A stretch of DNA of 64,000 nt from an uncultured bacterium (GTDB taxonomy: Bacteria; Bacillota; Negativicutes; Acidaminococcales; Acidaminococcaceae): NCBI GenBank assembly GCA_905215645.1, contig CAJMQS010000007.1, positions 21,531 to 85,530 on the forward strand, written 5' to 3'. Below the pieces are notes generated by a model that was not told where the DNA came from, did not search any database, and saw only the letters and a list, made by a program, of their open reading frames with translations. Both the position numbers and the translations under genes were made by a program. Shown here in pieces: positions 51,099 through 59,706 of this stretch. The stretch's first letter is position 1. Each line of letters starts with the position of its first letter.

Positions 51099-51647
51099 TC
51101 ATAGGGCAGTTCCTTTTTTCGGTATGGTGAAGCCGGAGGCTTTCAGATCGATGCCTTCATGTTCCAGCAGCCACACTTTCCGGGGCATGCCGCCGCCGTA
51201 TCCGGTCAGGCTTCCGTTGGTCCCAACCACCCGGTGGCAGGGAATGATCAGGCTGATGGGGTTGTGGCCCACAGCACCTCCCACCGCCTGTGCCGACATC
51301 CGCTCTTTTCCCTCTCTCCGAGCCATTTCCCGGGCGATAGCGCCATAGGTCAGGGTCTTTCCGTAAGGAATGGTCAGCATGATCCGCCCCACCTGCTGCC
51401 GGAAATCACTGCCGGACAGTTCAAGGGGAGGGGTGAAGCCAGGGTCTTTTCCCTGGAAATACAGATCCAGCCAACGCCGGGTTTCCTGGAAAACAGGGAG
51501 ATCCGGCTGTTCTTCCACACCGTCTTCGTTTTTCATCCGGATTTCTTCATACTTCTCTCCCTGGAACCACAGCCCGTTCAGCCTTTCTCCATGGCTGCTC
51601 AGGAGGATCGTTCCCAGAGGACTATCTACTTTTGTGATGTACAGCAT
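51099..51647 (-). CDS. ogt: Methylated-DNA--protein-cysteine methyltransferase
   Basis: 182 residues from the ATG at 51647, with AAGGAG 9 nt upstream. Active-site PCHRVVG with acceptor Cys137, preceded by the helix-turn-helix AIAREMARREGKERMSAQAVGGAVGHNP with the arginine finger region. It repairs O6-alkylguanine by irreversible transfer to itself. The start overlaps the end of the Ada-AlkA gene by 26 nt, so both belong to one alkylation-repair operon. A short hairpin just beyond the stop (51088-51122, GGACTGCC arms) probably ends the operon. Confidence 0.94.
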   Translation of the reverse strand: MLYITKVDSPLGTILLSSHGERLNGLWFQGEKYEEIRMKNEDGVEEQPDLPVFQETRRWLDLYFQGKDPGFTPPLELSGSDFRQQVGRIMLTIPYGKTLTYGAIAREMARREGKERMSAQAVGGAVGHNPISLIIPCHRVVGTNGSLTGYGGGMPRKVWLLEHEGIDLKASGFTIPKKGTAL

Positions 51648-53133
51648 TTTTTTCGACTCCTTCCTGTTTTCCCTGCCAGAGGCAGAGGGTGGCATAACTC
51701 CGCCAGGGCCTCCAGGTTTCTGCCAATACCCTGCGCTCCTTTTCCGTCCGAGGCGCCAGGACTTTCCGGATGGCCAGATCCGTCACCGGAAAGGCATCCG
51801 ACCAGCCCAGGGCCCGCATTACCGTATAGTGCGCGGTCCAGGGTCCGATTCCTGGAATTTTCTGCAGCTCTTCCGCTATCTGTTCCGGCGGTTCAGCCAG
51901 CCAATGGGTATCCTGCCGCTCCGCCAAGAAAGCGGCCAGCCGGACAATGGCCCGGGCCCTTTGGCGGATGATGCCCAGCGGCCCCAGCTGCTGTTCCCCC
52001 ACTGCTTTCTCCCAAAGGAAATCTTCTGCCAGAGGAAAAGCCCGTCGGATTCCTTCCGGGGCTCCTTCGATCTCGGCTCCGTACCGGTCCGCCAGACGCC
52101 CGGCCAGCCGGGAAGCCGCCTCCGTACTGATCTGTTGCCCCAAGATGGCCCGGACCCCCATTTCGAAAAATTCCGGACAGCCGGGGATCCGGATGCCTGG
52201 GATGAAATCCCGTCCTGTGGTGTCCCGGAACCCTTCAAAGCCCTGGAGGATGCTCTGGGGCTCACAATCCAAGTCAAAGAGACGATGGACCCGGCTCAGG
52301 ACTTGGGGCAACACGGGCAGAAGGGAAGCACTGAGTCGCAGTTCCAAACGGTTCCGAGACGGCAGATCCCTGACCTGGAACCAGCCTTTGACCCGCTTTC
52401 CTGTTCCCGCAGCCAGTTGGATGCCCCGGCTGTAGATTCCCTTTTGGATCGTTTCGATTCCTGGAAGAAGCCGGGGTTTCCAGAATTCCAGCAACAGGTC
52501 ATACTGGAAGGGAGGACGATAGCCCAGCGCCATCACAAAACTGTCCTCCTCCTGACGGATCCCTTTCCCTTCCAGCTGTTTCCGCAGAGCCGTGGGAGCC
52601 AGCCGGTATCTTTCCCGAAAAGCCTCATTGAACCGGCGGAGACTGCGGAAGCCGGAAGCAAAAGCGATTTCCGTCACCGGCAGCCGGGTATCCGTGAGCA
52701 GGCTCTTGGCCAGCAGCAGCCGGCAGGTGGTCAGGTATTCCACTGGACGCACCTGGTACGCTTCTTCAAAAGTCCTCCGCAGGTGACGGGGACTGCACCC
52801 CAGTCTTTCTGCCAGGGCTGTCAGACTGATTCCGCTGCCGCAGGTTTCCCGGAGACAGCGGGCCGCCCGCTGGGCCAGTAAGTCGCAAGCATCTACCGGA
52901 GCACAGCCGGGAGCCAGTTCCGGCCGGCACTGGAGACAAGGACGGTAGCCCGCCTTTTCTGCCTCTGCCGCACTGGCAAAGAATTCGCAGTTCTCCTTTT
53001 TGGGTTTCCGGGCGTGGCACACCGGACGGCAGTAGATCCCGGTGGAACGCACCCCTACAAAATATTTTCCGTCAAACCGGGAGTCCCGGGCACAAAAAGC
53101 CCGGTACAGCCGTTCTCTGTCCGTATCGTCCAT
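51622..53133 (-). CDS. Ada-AlkA fusion: methyl-sensing regulator and 3-methyladenine glycosylase
   Basis: 503 residues from the ATG at 53133, with AAGGAGG 7 nt upstream. Residues 1-75 are an Ada metal domain with Cys35, Cys39, Cys66, Cys69 (CRPVC and CLQC), where one Cys takes methyl groups from phosphotriesters. An AraC helix-turn-helix follows (about 90-185: LTALAERLGCSPRHLRRTFEEAY). From about 200 an AlkA N-domain and HhH-GPD glycosylase domain include IPGIGPWTAHYTVMRALG and the catalytic Asp in FPVTDLAIRKVL. It both senses methylation damage and excises alkylated bases, with ogt as operon partner. Confidence 0.93.
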   Translation of the reverse strand: MDDTDRERLYRAFCARDSRFDGKYFVGVRSTGIYCRPVCHARKPKKENCEFFASAAEAEKAGYRPCLQCRPELAPGCAPVDACDLLAQRAARCLRETCGSGISLTALAERLGCSPRHLRRTFEEAYQVRPVEYLTTCRLLLAKSLLTDTRLPVTEIAFASGFRSLRRFNEAFRERYRLAPTALRKQLEGKGIRQEEDSFVMALGYRPPFQYDLLLEFWKPRLLPGIETIQKGIYSRGIQLAAGTGKRVKGWFQVRDLPSRNRLELRLSASLLPVLPQVLSRVHRLFDLDCEPQSILQGFEGFRDTTGRDFIPGIRIPGCPEFFEMGVRAILGQQISTEAASRLAGRLADRYGAEIEGAPEGIRRAFPLAEDFLWEKAVGEQQLGPLGIIRQRARAIVRLAAFLAERQDTHWLAEPPEQIAEELQKIPGIGPWTAHYTVMRALGWSDAFPVTDLAIRKVLAPRTEKERRVLAETWRPWRSYATLCLWQGKQEGVEKNAVHHKSR

Positions 53134-53157
53134 GGCTTTCCCTCCTTTTCTGCTTTT

Positions 53158-53168
53158 ATTGTACCAGA
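53158..53168 (-). promoter_or_regulatory. Likely promoter of the Ada-AlkA/ogt operon
   Basis: Minus strand extended -10 TGGTACAAT about 25 bp before the ATG, with only a T-rich tract at the -35 position, as expected for an activated promoter. Confidence 0.5.
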
Positions 53169-53200
53169 AAACAAAGAAAAAACCGGCGGTTTTCGGACAT

Positions 53201-53233
53201 GAAAAAAGGGGCTGTTGCAGGCGCAACAGCCCC
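53201..53233 (-). terminator. Terminator of the ilvBN/DUF815 operon
   Basis: Perfect 11-bp stem GGGGCTGTTGC / GCAACAGCCCC with a 4-nt loop; six T residues follow on the minus strand. It starts 1 nt after the DUF815 stop. Confidence 0.93.
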
Positions 53234-53234
53234 G

Positions 53235-54497
53235 TCAATGACTCCCCAGATACCACTGGACGAACTGTTTGGCGATTCGTCCATTCCGGCCGGAATGTTC
53301 CATTTCCCAGCGGACGCCCTGGATCCGCAGCTCTTCCGGAGACAGCTTGATGCCTTCTTTCTGGAGCTCATGGTCGATGATGGCCAGGTATTCCTGCTGG
53401 GTGGGAGCCCCGAAATGGAGGATCAGGCCGAACCGGTCGGACAGGGAGATGGATTCATTGGTCGCATCCTCCCGGTACACTTCCGCTTCCAGCTCGTCGC
53501 TCCGGTCCGCCCAGGTTTCCTTCAGCAGATGGCGCCGGTTGCTGGTAGCGCACAGCATCACATTGTCCGGCTGGGGAGCCGCCCCGCCGTCAATGGCAGA
53601 TTTCAGGTATTTGTATTCCTTTTCATTTTCATCAAAAGACAGATCGTCGAAGAAAAACAAGAACCGGTGGCTGCGGATCTGCCCCGCCCGTTCCATAGCA
53701 GCCGCCAGCAGATGGAGCTGATCCCGTTTGATCTGGACCAGCCGCAGTCCCTGGGCGCTGAAAAGAGGGATCAGTGCCTTGATGGAAGTGGATTTCCCCG
53801 TGCCCCGGCTACCGGTGGAAAGGACATTGTTGCAGCCCCGCCCTGCCATGAACTGCCGGGTATTGGCCAGGAGTTTCTCCTTCTGTTCTTCATAGCCCAA
53901 GATGTCTTCCCAAGCCGTATGGGGGAAATCGGCGATTCCCTGGAAATGGCCTTTGGCATCCAGGCAGAAGGCTTCATACCGGGCCATCTTCCCCCGACCG
54001 TACCGTTTGTAATGCTGGAGCAGGATTCCAGCCTGCCGGGCTGCTTCAGAAGTCCCCAGCAACTGCTGGGCCAGCTGTTTTTCCAGACCGTCCCGAGGGG
54101 CAGGTGAGATGGGTCCATAATGGTCGTAGAGTCCATCTCCCAGGACAGAACGGCCGGAAAGGGTCAGGAAGGGCCGGATTTTCTCCAGGTCCCGGGTCAG
54201 GGCAGACAGGAGCCCGCTCCCCACATCTCCCCGTGCTTCCACCATTTGCCCGGCCAAGTTGTTCCCTTCACACAGAAGATGGAAGAAATAGCCCTGCCAC
54301 AGATTGCCGGAAAGTCCCAGCTCTTCTGCCTGTTCCAGCAGGGCCTCCCGAGCCCGGGCCAGATACTTCTCCTGTTGCGGATGCTGCTGGGCCCGGCGCA
54401 GGTTTTTGATCACCGGATCCCGGTGGAGCATCCGGAGCACCGACAGGGTAGAAAAGATTTGGAAATCGGCAGCCGTTTCCGGCAGGTTCTGTTTCAT
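53235..54497 (-). CDS. DUF815-family AAA ATPase
   Basis: 420 residues. An N-terminal helical region precedes an AAA core with Walker A GSRGTGKS near residue 224, Walker B FFFDDLSFDENE, and sensor-type segment NVMLCATSNRRHL; it ends with the lid RNGRIAKQFVQWYLG. The preceding GYEEQKEKLLANTRQFMAGRGCNNVL is typical of DUF815. The family is widespread but its job is not established. Its ATG overlaps the ilvN stop by 4 nt, so it is co-expressed with acetolactate synthase under the same T-box. Confidence 0.88.
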   Translation of the reverse strand: MKQNLPETAADFQIFSTLSVLRMLHRDPVIKNLRRAQQHPQQEKYLARAREALLEQAEELGLSGNLWQGYFFHLLCEGNNLAGQMVEARGDVGSGLLSALTRDLEKIRPFLTLSGRSVLGDGLYDHYGPISPAPRDGLEKQLAQQLLGTSEAARQAGILLQHYKRYGRGKMARYEAFCLDAKGHFQGIADFPHTAWEDILGYEEQKEKLLANTRQFMAGRGCNNVLSTGSRGTGKSTSIKALIPLFSAQGLRLVQIKRDQLHLLAAAMERAGQIRSHRFLFFFDDLSFDENEKEYKYLKSAIDGGAAPQPDNVMLCATSNRRHLLKETWADRSDELEAEVYREDATNESISLSDRFGLILHFGAPTQQEYLAIIDHELQKEGIKLSPEELRIQGVRWEMEHSGRNGRIAKQFVQWYLGSH

Positions 54498-55054
54498 GGC
54501 CGTCCTCCTTCTGTATCCTCCGTCCCGTCAGCCGGCTCCTGAGGGGCCAGCAGGCTGTCTTTGACGGTCTGGGGTCCTCTCCCTAGGGCAATCTGGCCGG
54601 TGGTGGCGATTTCCAGGATGGTATAATTCTGGAGCATCTGCTGCAGAGCCTGGATATGGTCCTGCCGGCCCGTCAGCCGCAGGATCAGAGATTCCGGATG
54701 TACATCCACAATCTTGGCATGGAAGAGGCTGGCGATGTTGGTCAGCTCCTCCCGGATCTGAGGAGTGGGAGCGCTGACCTTGATCATGGTCAGTTCGCAG
54801 CTGACCAGCGGGGCATCATCCAAATTCACCACTTTGATCACATCGATCAGATGGCTCAGCTGATGGATGGCCTGGTCCAACTGGAACCGGCTTTCCACCC
54901 CCACCACCAGATTGATCCGGCTGATTTCCGGGATTTCCGTATACCCCACATTCAGGCATTCGATGTTGATGTTCCGGCGGGCGATGAGCCCGGCCACATG
55001 GGACAGGACCCCCGGCCGATTGTTGGCCAGGAGCGCCATATGCTGCCATTTCAT
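54494..55054 (-). CDS. ilvN: Acetolactate synthase small (regulatory) subunit, copy 1
   Basis: 186 residues, about 19 longer than copy 2 because of an acidic C-terminal tail. N-terminal ACT domain (about 1-75: LLANNRPGVLSHVAGLIARRNINIECLNVG) binds valine in known enzymes; the second domain follows (IREELTNIASLFHAKIVDV). It controls the large subunit. It lies 45 nt after ilvB copy 1 and overlaps the DUF815 start. Confidence 0.93.
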   Translation of the reverse strand: MKWQHMALLANNRPGVLSHVAGLIARRNINIECLNVGYTEIPEISRINLVVGVESRFQLDQAIHQLSHLIDVIKVVNLDDAPLVSCELTMIKVSAPTPQIREELTNIASLFHAKIVDVHPESLILRLTGRQDHIQALQQMLQNYTILEIATTGQIALGRGPQTVKDSLLAPQEPADGTEDTEGGRP

Positions 55055-55099
55055 AGTTTTTCTCCTTTATCTTGTTTTGCACGTTCTTCCATTTTTTGT

Positions 55100-56794
55100 T
55101 CATCCTTCCCGTCCCAGGATCATCTGGTCCAGCCCCTTGCTGCCCGGGACCACAGGATAGACTCGTTCATCTTCCGGGATGGTGATTTCTAAAAGAGCTG
55201 AATCATCCCCGCCGAACAGGAAATCCAGTCCTGCTTCCAGTTCTTCCGGACGGGAGATGCTCCGGGAAGGGATCCCCATGGCTTCAGCGATTTTTGCCAT
55301 GGAGGGTTTCCGGATCAGTTCCGTCTGAGAATACCGGCCTCCTCGGAAGAGACCCTGGAGCTGGCGCACCATACCCAGTTGGCCGTTCTTCAGGACAAGC
55401 GTCTTTACGTGGATGCCGTAGGTGGGCAGGGTGGTGAATTCCTGGCAGTTCATCAGGACGCTGCCGTCGCCGGTGATCAGCAAGACCGTTTGATCCGGCT
55501 TTCCCACTTTGGCTCCCAGGGCAGCCGGCAGGCCGAAGCCCATGGTGCCCAGACCGCCGGAAGTGATGAAATGGCGGGCTTCCTGGGTAGGAAAGAACTG
55601 GGCCGCCCACATCTGATGCTGGCCCACATCGGTGACCACGATGGTGTCTTGGGGAGCCTGGGCCGCCGCTTTTTTCAAAGCTGTTTCCGGCGAGATCCCT
55701 CCCCTGCAGGCATGGGCCGTACAGGGGACTTCTTCTTTCATGGCTTCCCCCTGTTCCCGCCAGGGCGCTGTCTGTTCTTTGCAGGCGGCAGCCAGAGGTT
55801 CCGCCAGCTGGGCAAACAGGGGCAGTGATTCCCGCAGATCCCCGGGAACGGCCACCTGGACGGGGATGATCTTGTTGATTTCCCCTGGCTCCACATTGAA
55901 GTGGACGATCCGAGCAGCCGGTGCAAACAGGCTGGCCTTAGCGGTAGACCGTTCATCGAACCGGACCCCGAAGGCCAACAGCAGATCACAGCCGGAAACC
56001 GCCATATTGGCCGCATAGCTGCCGTGCATCCCCAACATGCCCAGATGCTGGGGCAAGGTATCCGGCACGGCCCCTTTCCCCATCAGGGTGGTGACCACCG
56101 GAATCCCGGTCTTTTCCGCCAGCTGGGTCAGTTCTCCCCCTGTATCCGACAGGACCACTCCGCCTCCGGCCATGATCACCGGTCTGCGGGCCCGGCGCAG
56201 GGCTTCTGCAGCCCGCTGCACATCAGCCCTGCGGGGATGCTGGCTGCCTTGGTAGCCCAGCAGATGGACTTCTTTGGGGTAGTGGAAATCCAGCCGGGCA
56301 TCGAACACATCCGTGACGATATCGATGAGCACCGGGCCCGGCCTTCCGGTTCGGGCGATATAAAAGGCTTCCTTCAATACCTGGGGCAGGTTCTCCACTT
56401 TCCGGACCAGATAATTGTATTTGGTGATAGGGGTGGTGATCCCCGCTGTATCCGCTTCCTGGAAGGCATCCTGACCGATCAAGGATGTGGCCACCTGGCC
56501 GCTGATGATCACCAGAGGGATGGAATCCATATTAGCGGTAGCGATCCCGGTGACCATATTGCAGACCCCGGGACCGCTGGTAGCGATGCAGACCCCCACT
56601 TTTCCCGTAGCCCGGGCATACCCGTCCGCTGCATGGACCGCCCCCTGTTCATGGCCAGTGAGGATATGGGGGAACCCGGTGCGGTAAATGGCATCATACA
56701 GGCCCAGGACAGCGCCCCCGGGATATCCGAAGACCACTGGGACCTGTTCTTCTTTCAAACTTGCAAGGATGGCTTCTGCGCCGGTCATTTCCAT
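55100..56794 (-). CDS. ilvB: Acetolactate synthase large subunit, copy 1 (divergent)
   Basis: 564 residues. Catalytic Glu in HEQGAVHAADGYARATG, thiamine-diphosphate motif GDGSVLMNCQEF, and the PSMAKIAEAMG segment are intact, so it should condense two pyruvates, or pyruvate and 2-oxobutyrate. The FAD-side signature is altered: GVRFDERSTAKASLF and HFNVEPGEINKI, where copy 2 has the usual GARFDDRVTG and HFDIDQVEINKI. GGAGG precedes the ATG. It is the first gene after a T-box leader whose specifier looks like CTG (Leu). The operon is ilvB, ilvN, DUF815. Confidence 0.94.
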   Translation of the reverse strand: MEMTGAEAILASLKEEQVPVVFGYPGGAVLGLYDAIYRTGFPHILTGHEQGAVHAADGYARATGKVGVCIATSGPGVCNMVTGIATANMDSIPLVIISGQVATSLIGQDAFQEADTAGITTPITKYNYLVRKVENLPQVLKEAFYIARTGRPGPVLIDIVTDVFDARLDFHYPKEVHLLGYQGSQHPRRADVQRAAEALRRARRPVIMAGGGVVLSDTGGELTQLAEKTGIPVVTTLMGKGAVPDTLPQHLGMLGMHGSYAANMAVSGCDLLLAFGVRFDERSTAKASLFAPAARIVHFNVEPGEINKIIPVQVAVPGDLRESLPLFAQLAEPLAAACKEQTAPWREQGEAMKEEVPCTAHACRGGISPETALKKAAAQAPQDTIVVTDVGQHQMWAAQFFPTQEARHFITSGGLGTMGFGLPAALGAKVGKPDQTVLLITGDGSVLMNCQEFTTLPTYGIHVKTLVLKNGQLGMVRQLQGLFRGGRYSQTELIRKPSMAKIAEAMGIPSRSISRPEELEAGLDFLFGGDDSALLEITIPEDERVYPVVPGSKGLDQMILGREG

Positions 56795-56817
56795 AAGGTT
56801 CCTCCTTTAGCACTCTG

Positions 56818-56878
56818 TCCTTCTCAAATGGGCTCTGGTATCGAAGCCCGTATCCTTTTCAAATGGATCCTGGTATCG
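56818..56878 (-). repeat. 26-nt direct repeat in the ilvB leader
   Basis: 56818-56843 and 56853-56878 match at about 22 of 26 positions (CGATACCAG, CCATTTGA and AAGGA shared), 35 nt apart, between the T-box terminator and ilvB. Confidence 0.75.
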
Positions 56879-56922
56879 TGACCCTAGTCTGTGGAAAGTC
56901 GATTTGACGGTGTCGCAGAAAT

Positions 56923-57197
56923 AAAAAATCCGTCCCTGGAAAAGGGACGGAAAGCTCCGCGGTACCACCCTGATTCCCCGGGCATTGCTGCTCCGGGACA
57001 CTTTGCCACGTACCATCATACGCGCTTCCTGTAACGGGGAATACCGTCCAGGCCTACTGCCAGTGGGTTCAGCCTGTCTCCTCCGGGACCAGTTTCCTCC
57101 TGACCGGCCTGGCAGCTTCCACCCTCCGCTGCCTCTCTGCAAAACCCTTCAGAAGTACTCATTCCCATCCTGGGATTGGGATTTGAAATTGTGAATT
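56923..57197 (-). promoter_or_regulatory. T-box riboswitch leader of ilvB-ilvN-DUF815
   Basis: Minus strand: stem I with an AGTA loop-E element and distal GAGAGG, the T-box core AGGGTGGTACCGCGG (near 56957-56971), and a terminator (TCCGTCCCT / AGGGACGGA, then TTTTTT) at 56923-56951. Alignment with the second T-box in the window (GAA, one base, codon) reads the specifier as CTG, leucine. Uncharged tRNA binding would allow read-through into ilvB. Confidence 0.9.
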
Positions 57198-57203
57198 GGG
57201 TAT

Positions 57204-57232
57204 ATTCTAGCCTTTGCTTGGACGAATGTCAA
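57204..57232 (-). promoter_or_regulatory. Promoter of the ilvB T-box leader
   Basis: Minus strand perfect TTGACA, 17-bp spacer, TAGAAT, directly upstream of the T-box leader. Confidence 0.88.
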
Positions 57233-57359
57233 TAAAAAGCAGAATAAAAGTTGCAAAATCATCAATTCATTTTTCAAAATGTAAAGGAATATACACTGTA
57301 CAGAATTTAAAATCTTTCGAAACAAGGAAACCCTCCTGGGGCCGGGCAAAAGAAAATGG

Positions 57360-57365
57360 TATAAT
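57360..57365 (+). promoter_or_regulatory. -10 element for the two-component genes
   Basis: TATAAT 62 bp before the sensor kinase start; the -35 position is poor. The AT-rich gap 57233-57359 shows nothing else. Confidence 0.45.
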
Positions 57366-57427
57366 ACAAAGCAGAAAGACTGAACAAAGAAAGGAGTGCC
57401 TCCGCCCTGGAACCGGAGGCTGGAACC

Positions 57428-58927
57428 ATGATGCGCTGGAAAGACCTTCCCATCCGCAAACGGCTGCTGGCAGCCAACTACCTGATGATCCTGACCCCTG
57501 TCCTCTGCTTCATGCTGCTCAGTGTAGGGATTTTCTGGATCTTCGGGATGGAGAACCTGAACCGCAGCAGCGTCTTATCCTTCATCTGGCCGGAAAGCGG
57601 CCCCACCCTGTCCATCCAGTTCGAACTGACCCGGCTCCGGGTCCGGTCGGACCATTATACTCCCGACAAACCCAAACCTCTGCTGCTGGTCAGCGACCAT
57701 TTGGAGGACCAGGGGCTCCGGGTGCTGCTGGAACAGAATGGCCAGCCCTTCTACGTGACAGAAGGCCAGCAGCCCGACGAGATCCGCACTTCCACCCTTC
57801 AGCAGGTACCGGAAGGCCGAGGCGGCATCAGCTGGGGGAAAAAGGGTGTTGCCTTCTACTACCGTTCCCTCCAGACCGGGGTGGAATGTTACGTAATAGG
57901 GGCAGATCCCCTGGTGGAAAACGATGACCGGTTCTCCATGTATTCCAAGGAACTGTTCAAGGGCAGCTTCATCGGTGCCTTTCTCCTGGTCATGCTGGCA
58001 GCGGCCTTAGTGGGCCTGGCCCTCAGCCGGCTTATGGCCGTCCAGCTGCTGAAGCCTCTGGGCAAGCTGCGTCAGGTGGCTTCCCAGGTAAGCCGAGGGG
58101 ACTTGGATACCCCGGTGAAGGCTGACAGCCGAGACGAAATCGGGGACACCCTCCGTGCCTTCGAACTGACCCGTCAAGAGCTGCGCCACGCCCGAGAAAG
58201 ACGGGAACAGTATGACCGGAGCCGGAAGGAAATGCTGGCAGGGATCGCCCATGACCTGGCTACGCCCCTCACCAAAATCCAGGGCTATGCCTCCGGGCTC
58301 CAGGACGGGATCGCCGATACGCCGGAAAAGCAGCAGCGCTATCTCCAGAAGATATTGGAAACCACAGAAAGCATGGCCAAACTGAACCAGACACTTTTCC
58401 TCTTTTCTAAGCTGGACCTGGATCAAGTCCCTTTCCAATGGGAAACGGTGGATCTGTGCCAATATCTAAAGGACTATGTAGAAGAGCAGCGGGATCACTG
58501 GGCACAGAATGGCCTCCAGATTGCTTTGGAAAGTACACTGGACCGTGCCCCGGTCCGTATGGATCGAGATCAGTTCGCCCGGGTATTGGACAATCTCCTG
58601 AGCAACAGCTGGAAATACAAAACAGAAAAAACCGGCAATGCCTGCTTCCGGCTCACATCATCCAGCCTAGGCCGGGTACGGCTGGAACTGGCGGACAACG
58701 GGTCCGGTGTAGCTCCCGACCAGCTGGACCGGATCTTTGAAAGTTTTTATCGGACGGACCGGGCTCGGAGCCATGTGGCAGCTGGCAGCGGACTGGGACT
58801 GGCCGTAGTCCGGAAAATCGTAGAAACCATGAAAGGAAAGATTTGGGCCGAAGCCAACAGGCCCCAGGGCCTGAAAATCTGCATGGAATTTTCTTTGGAG
58901 GAATCGAACCAATGCAAAAGATCTTGA
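57428..58927 (+). CDS. Two-component sensor histidine kinase
   Basis: 499 residues. Two membrane helices (about 17-38 and 180-203) enclose a periplasmic sensor of about 140 residues with no recognised fold. HAMP about 205-255, phospho-acceptor His275 in AGIAHDLATPLTKIQGYASGL, N-box NLLSNSWKY, and G-boxes NGSGVAPD and GSGLGLAVV. It should phosphorylate the downstream regulator. GGAGG precedes the ATG by 8 nt. The signal is unknown; it is wedged between two ilv operons but nothing ties it to them directly. Confidence 0.94.
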   Translation: MMRWKDLPIRKRLLAANYLMILTPVLCFMLLSVGIFWIFGMENLNRSSVLSFIWPESGPTLSIQFELTRLRVRSDHYTPDKPKPLLLVSDHLEDQGLRVLLEQNGQPFYVTEGQQPDEIRTSTLQQVPEGRGGISWGKKGVAFYYRSLQTGVECYVIGADPLVENDDRFSMYSKELFKGSFIGAFLLVMLAAALVGLALSRLMAVQLLKPLGKLRQVASQVSRGDLDTPVKADSRDEIGDTLRAFELTRQELRHARERREQYDRSRKEMLAGIAHDLATPLTKIQGYASGLQDGIADTPEKQQRYLQKILETTESMAKLNQTLFLFSKLDLDQVPFQWETVDLCQYLKDYVEEQRDHWAQNGLQIALESTLDRAPVRMDRDQFARVLDNLLSNSWKYKTEKTGNACFRLTSSSLGRVRLELADNGSGVAPDQLDRIFESFYRTDRARSHVAAGSGLGLAVVRKIVETMKGKIWAEANRPQGLKICMEFSLEESNQCKRS

Positions 58928-59598
58928 TAGTGGAAGATGACCAGGATATCGCGGAATTGGAACGGGATTACCTGGAAGCCAATGGCTATGAAGTGGAAAT
59001 CGCCGGTGATGGAAAAGAAGGTGTCCGCAAGGCCCTAGAGGCCGATGTGGATCTGGTCCTGCTGGATATCATGCTGCCGGGCCTGGACGGCTTCCAGGTC
59101 TGCCGGCAGATCCGAGAAAAAAGGAACATCCCCATCCTATTGGTCTCGGCCCGGCAGGAGGACGTGGACAAGATCCGGGGATTGGGCCTGGGAGCTGATG
59201 ACTACATCGTGAAACCCTTCAGTCCGGGAGAATTGGTGGCCCGAGTCAAAGCCCATCTCCAACGGTACCAGCAGCTGACCGGACAGCATACCGGGAACCC
59301 ACTGCTCCAGTGGGGGGACCTGTCCATTGATCGAGAAGGCCATCGGGTCTATCTCAAGGGGGAAGAAGTCCCCATGCCCAACAAAGAATTTTCCCTGCTG
59401 CTGTTCCTTGCTGAAAATCCCGGAGTGGTCTTCAGCAAGGAAACCCTGTTCGAACGGATCTGGGGAGAAGATTCCCTAGGAGACACGGCCACGGTCTCCG
59501 TCCATGTGAACCGGATCCGGGAAAAGATCGAATCCTCCTCCACCAAGCCGGAATACATCGAAACCGTATGGGGCGTAGGCTACCGGTTCCGGAAATAG
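58912..59598 (+). CDS. OmpR-family response regulator
   Basis: 228 residues from the ATG at 58912, with GGAGG 10 nt upstream. Receiver domain with acidic pocket Glu8/Asp9/Asp10 (VEDDQD), phospho-acceptor Asp52 (LLDIMLPGLDG) and Lys101 (VKPFSP); winged-helix DNA-binding domain about 130-228 (ERIWGEDSLGDTATVSVHVNRIREKIE). It overlaps the kinase gene by 16 nt. Targets unknown. Confidence 0.95.
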   Translation: MQKILIVEDDQDIAELERDYLEANGYEVEIAGDGKEGVRKALEADVDLVLLDIMLPGLDGFQVCRQIREKRNIPILLVSARQEDVDKIRGLGLGADDYIVKPFSPGELVARVKAHLQRYQQLTGQHTGNPLLQWGDLSIDREGHRVYLKGEEVPMPNKEFSLLLFLAENPGVVFSKETLFERIWGEDSLGDTATVSVHVNRIREKIESSSTKPEYIETVWGVGYRFRK

Positions 59599-59671
59599 GA
59601 AACAGCAGGTATTACAATCTTTACATTTCTTGTTGTCTCTTTTTTGTTTTGAAACTTTTTTAAAAATCTTG

Positions 59672-59700
59672 TTGACATCTGTTCATATACCATGTATACT
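59672..59700 (+). promoter_or_regulatory. Promoter of the ilvC T-box leader
   Basis: Perfect TTGACA, 17-bp spacer, TATACT; predicted start near 59707. Confidence 0.88.
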
Positions 59701-59706
59701 GAGCAC

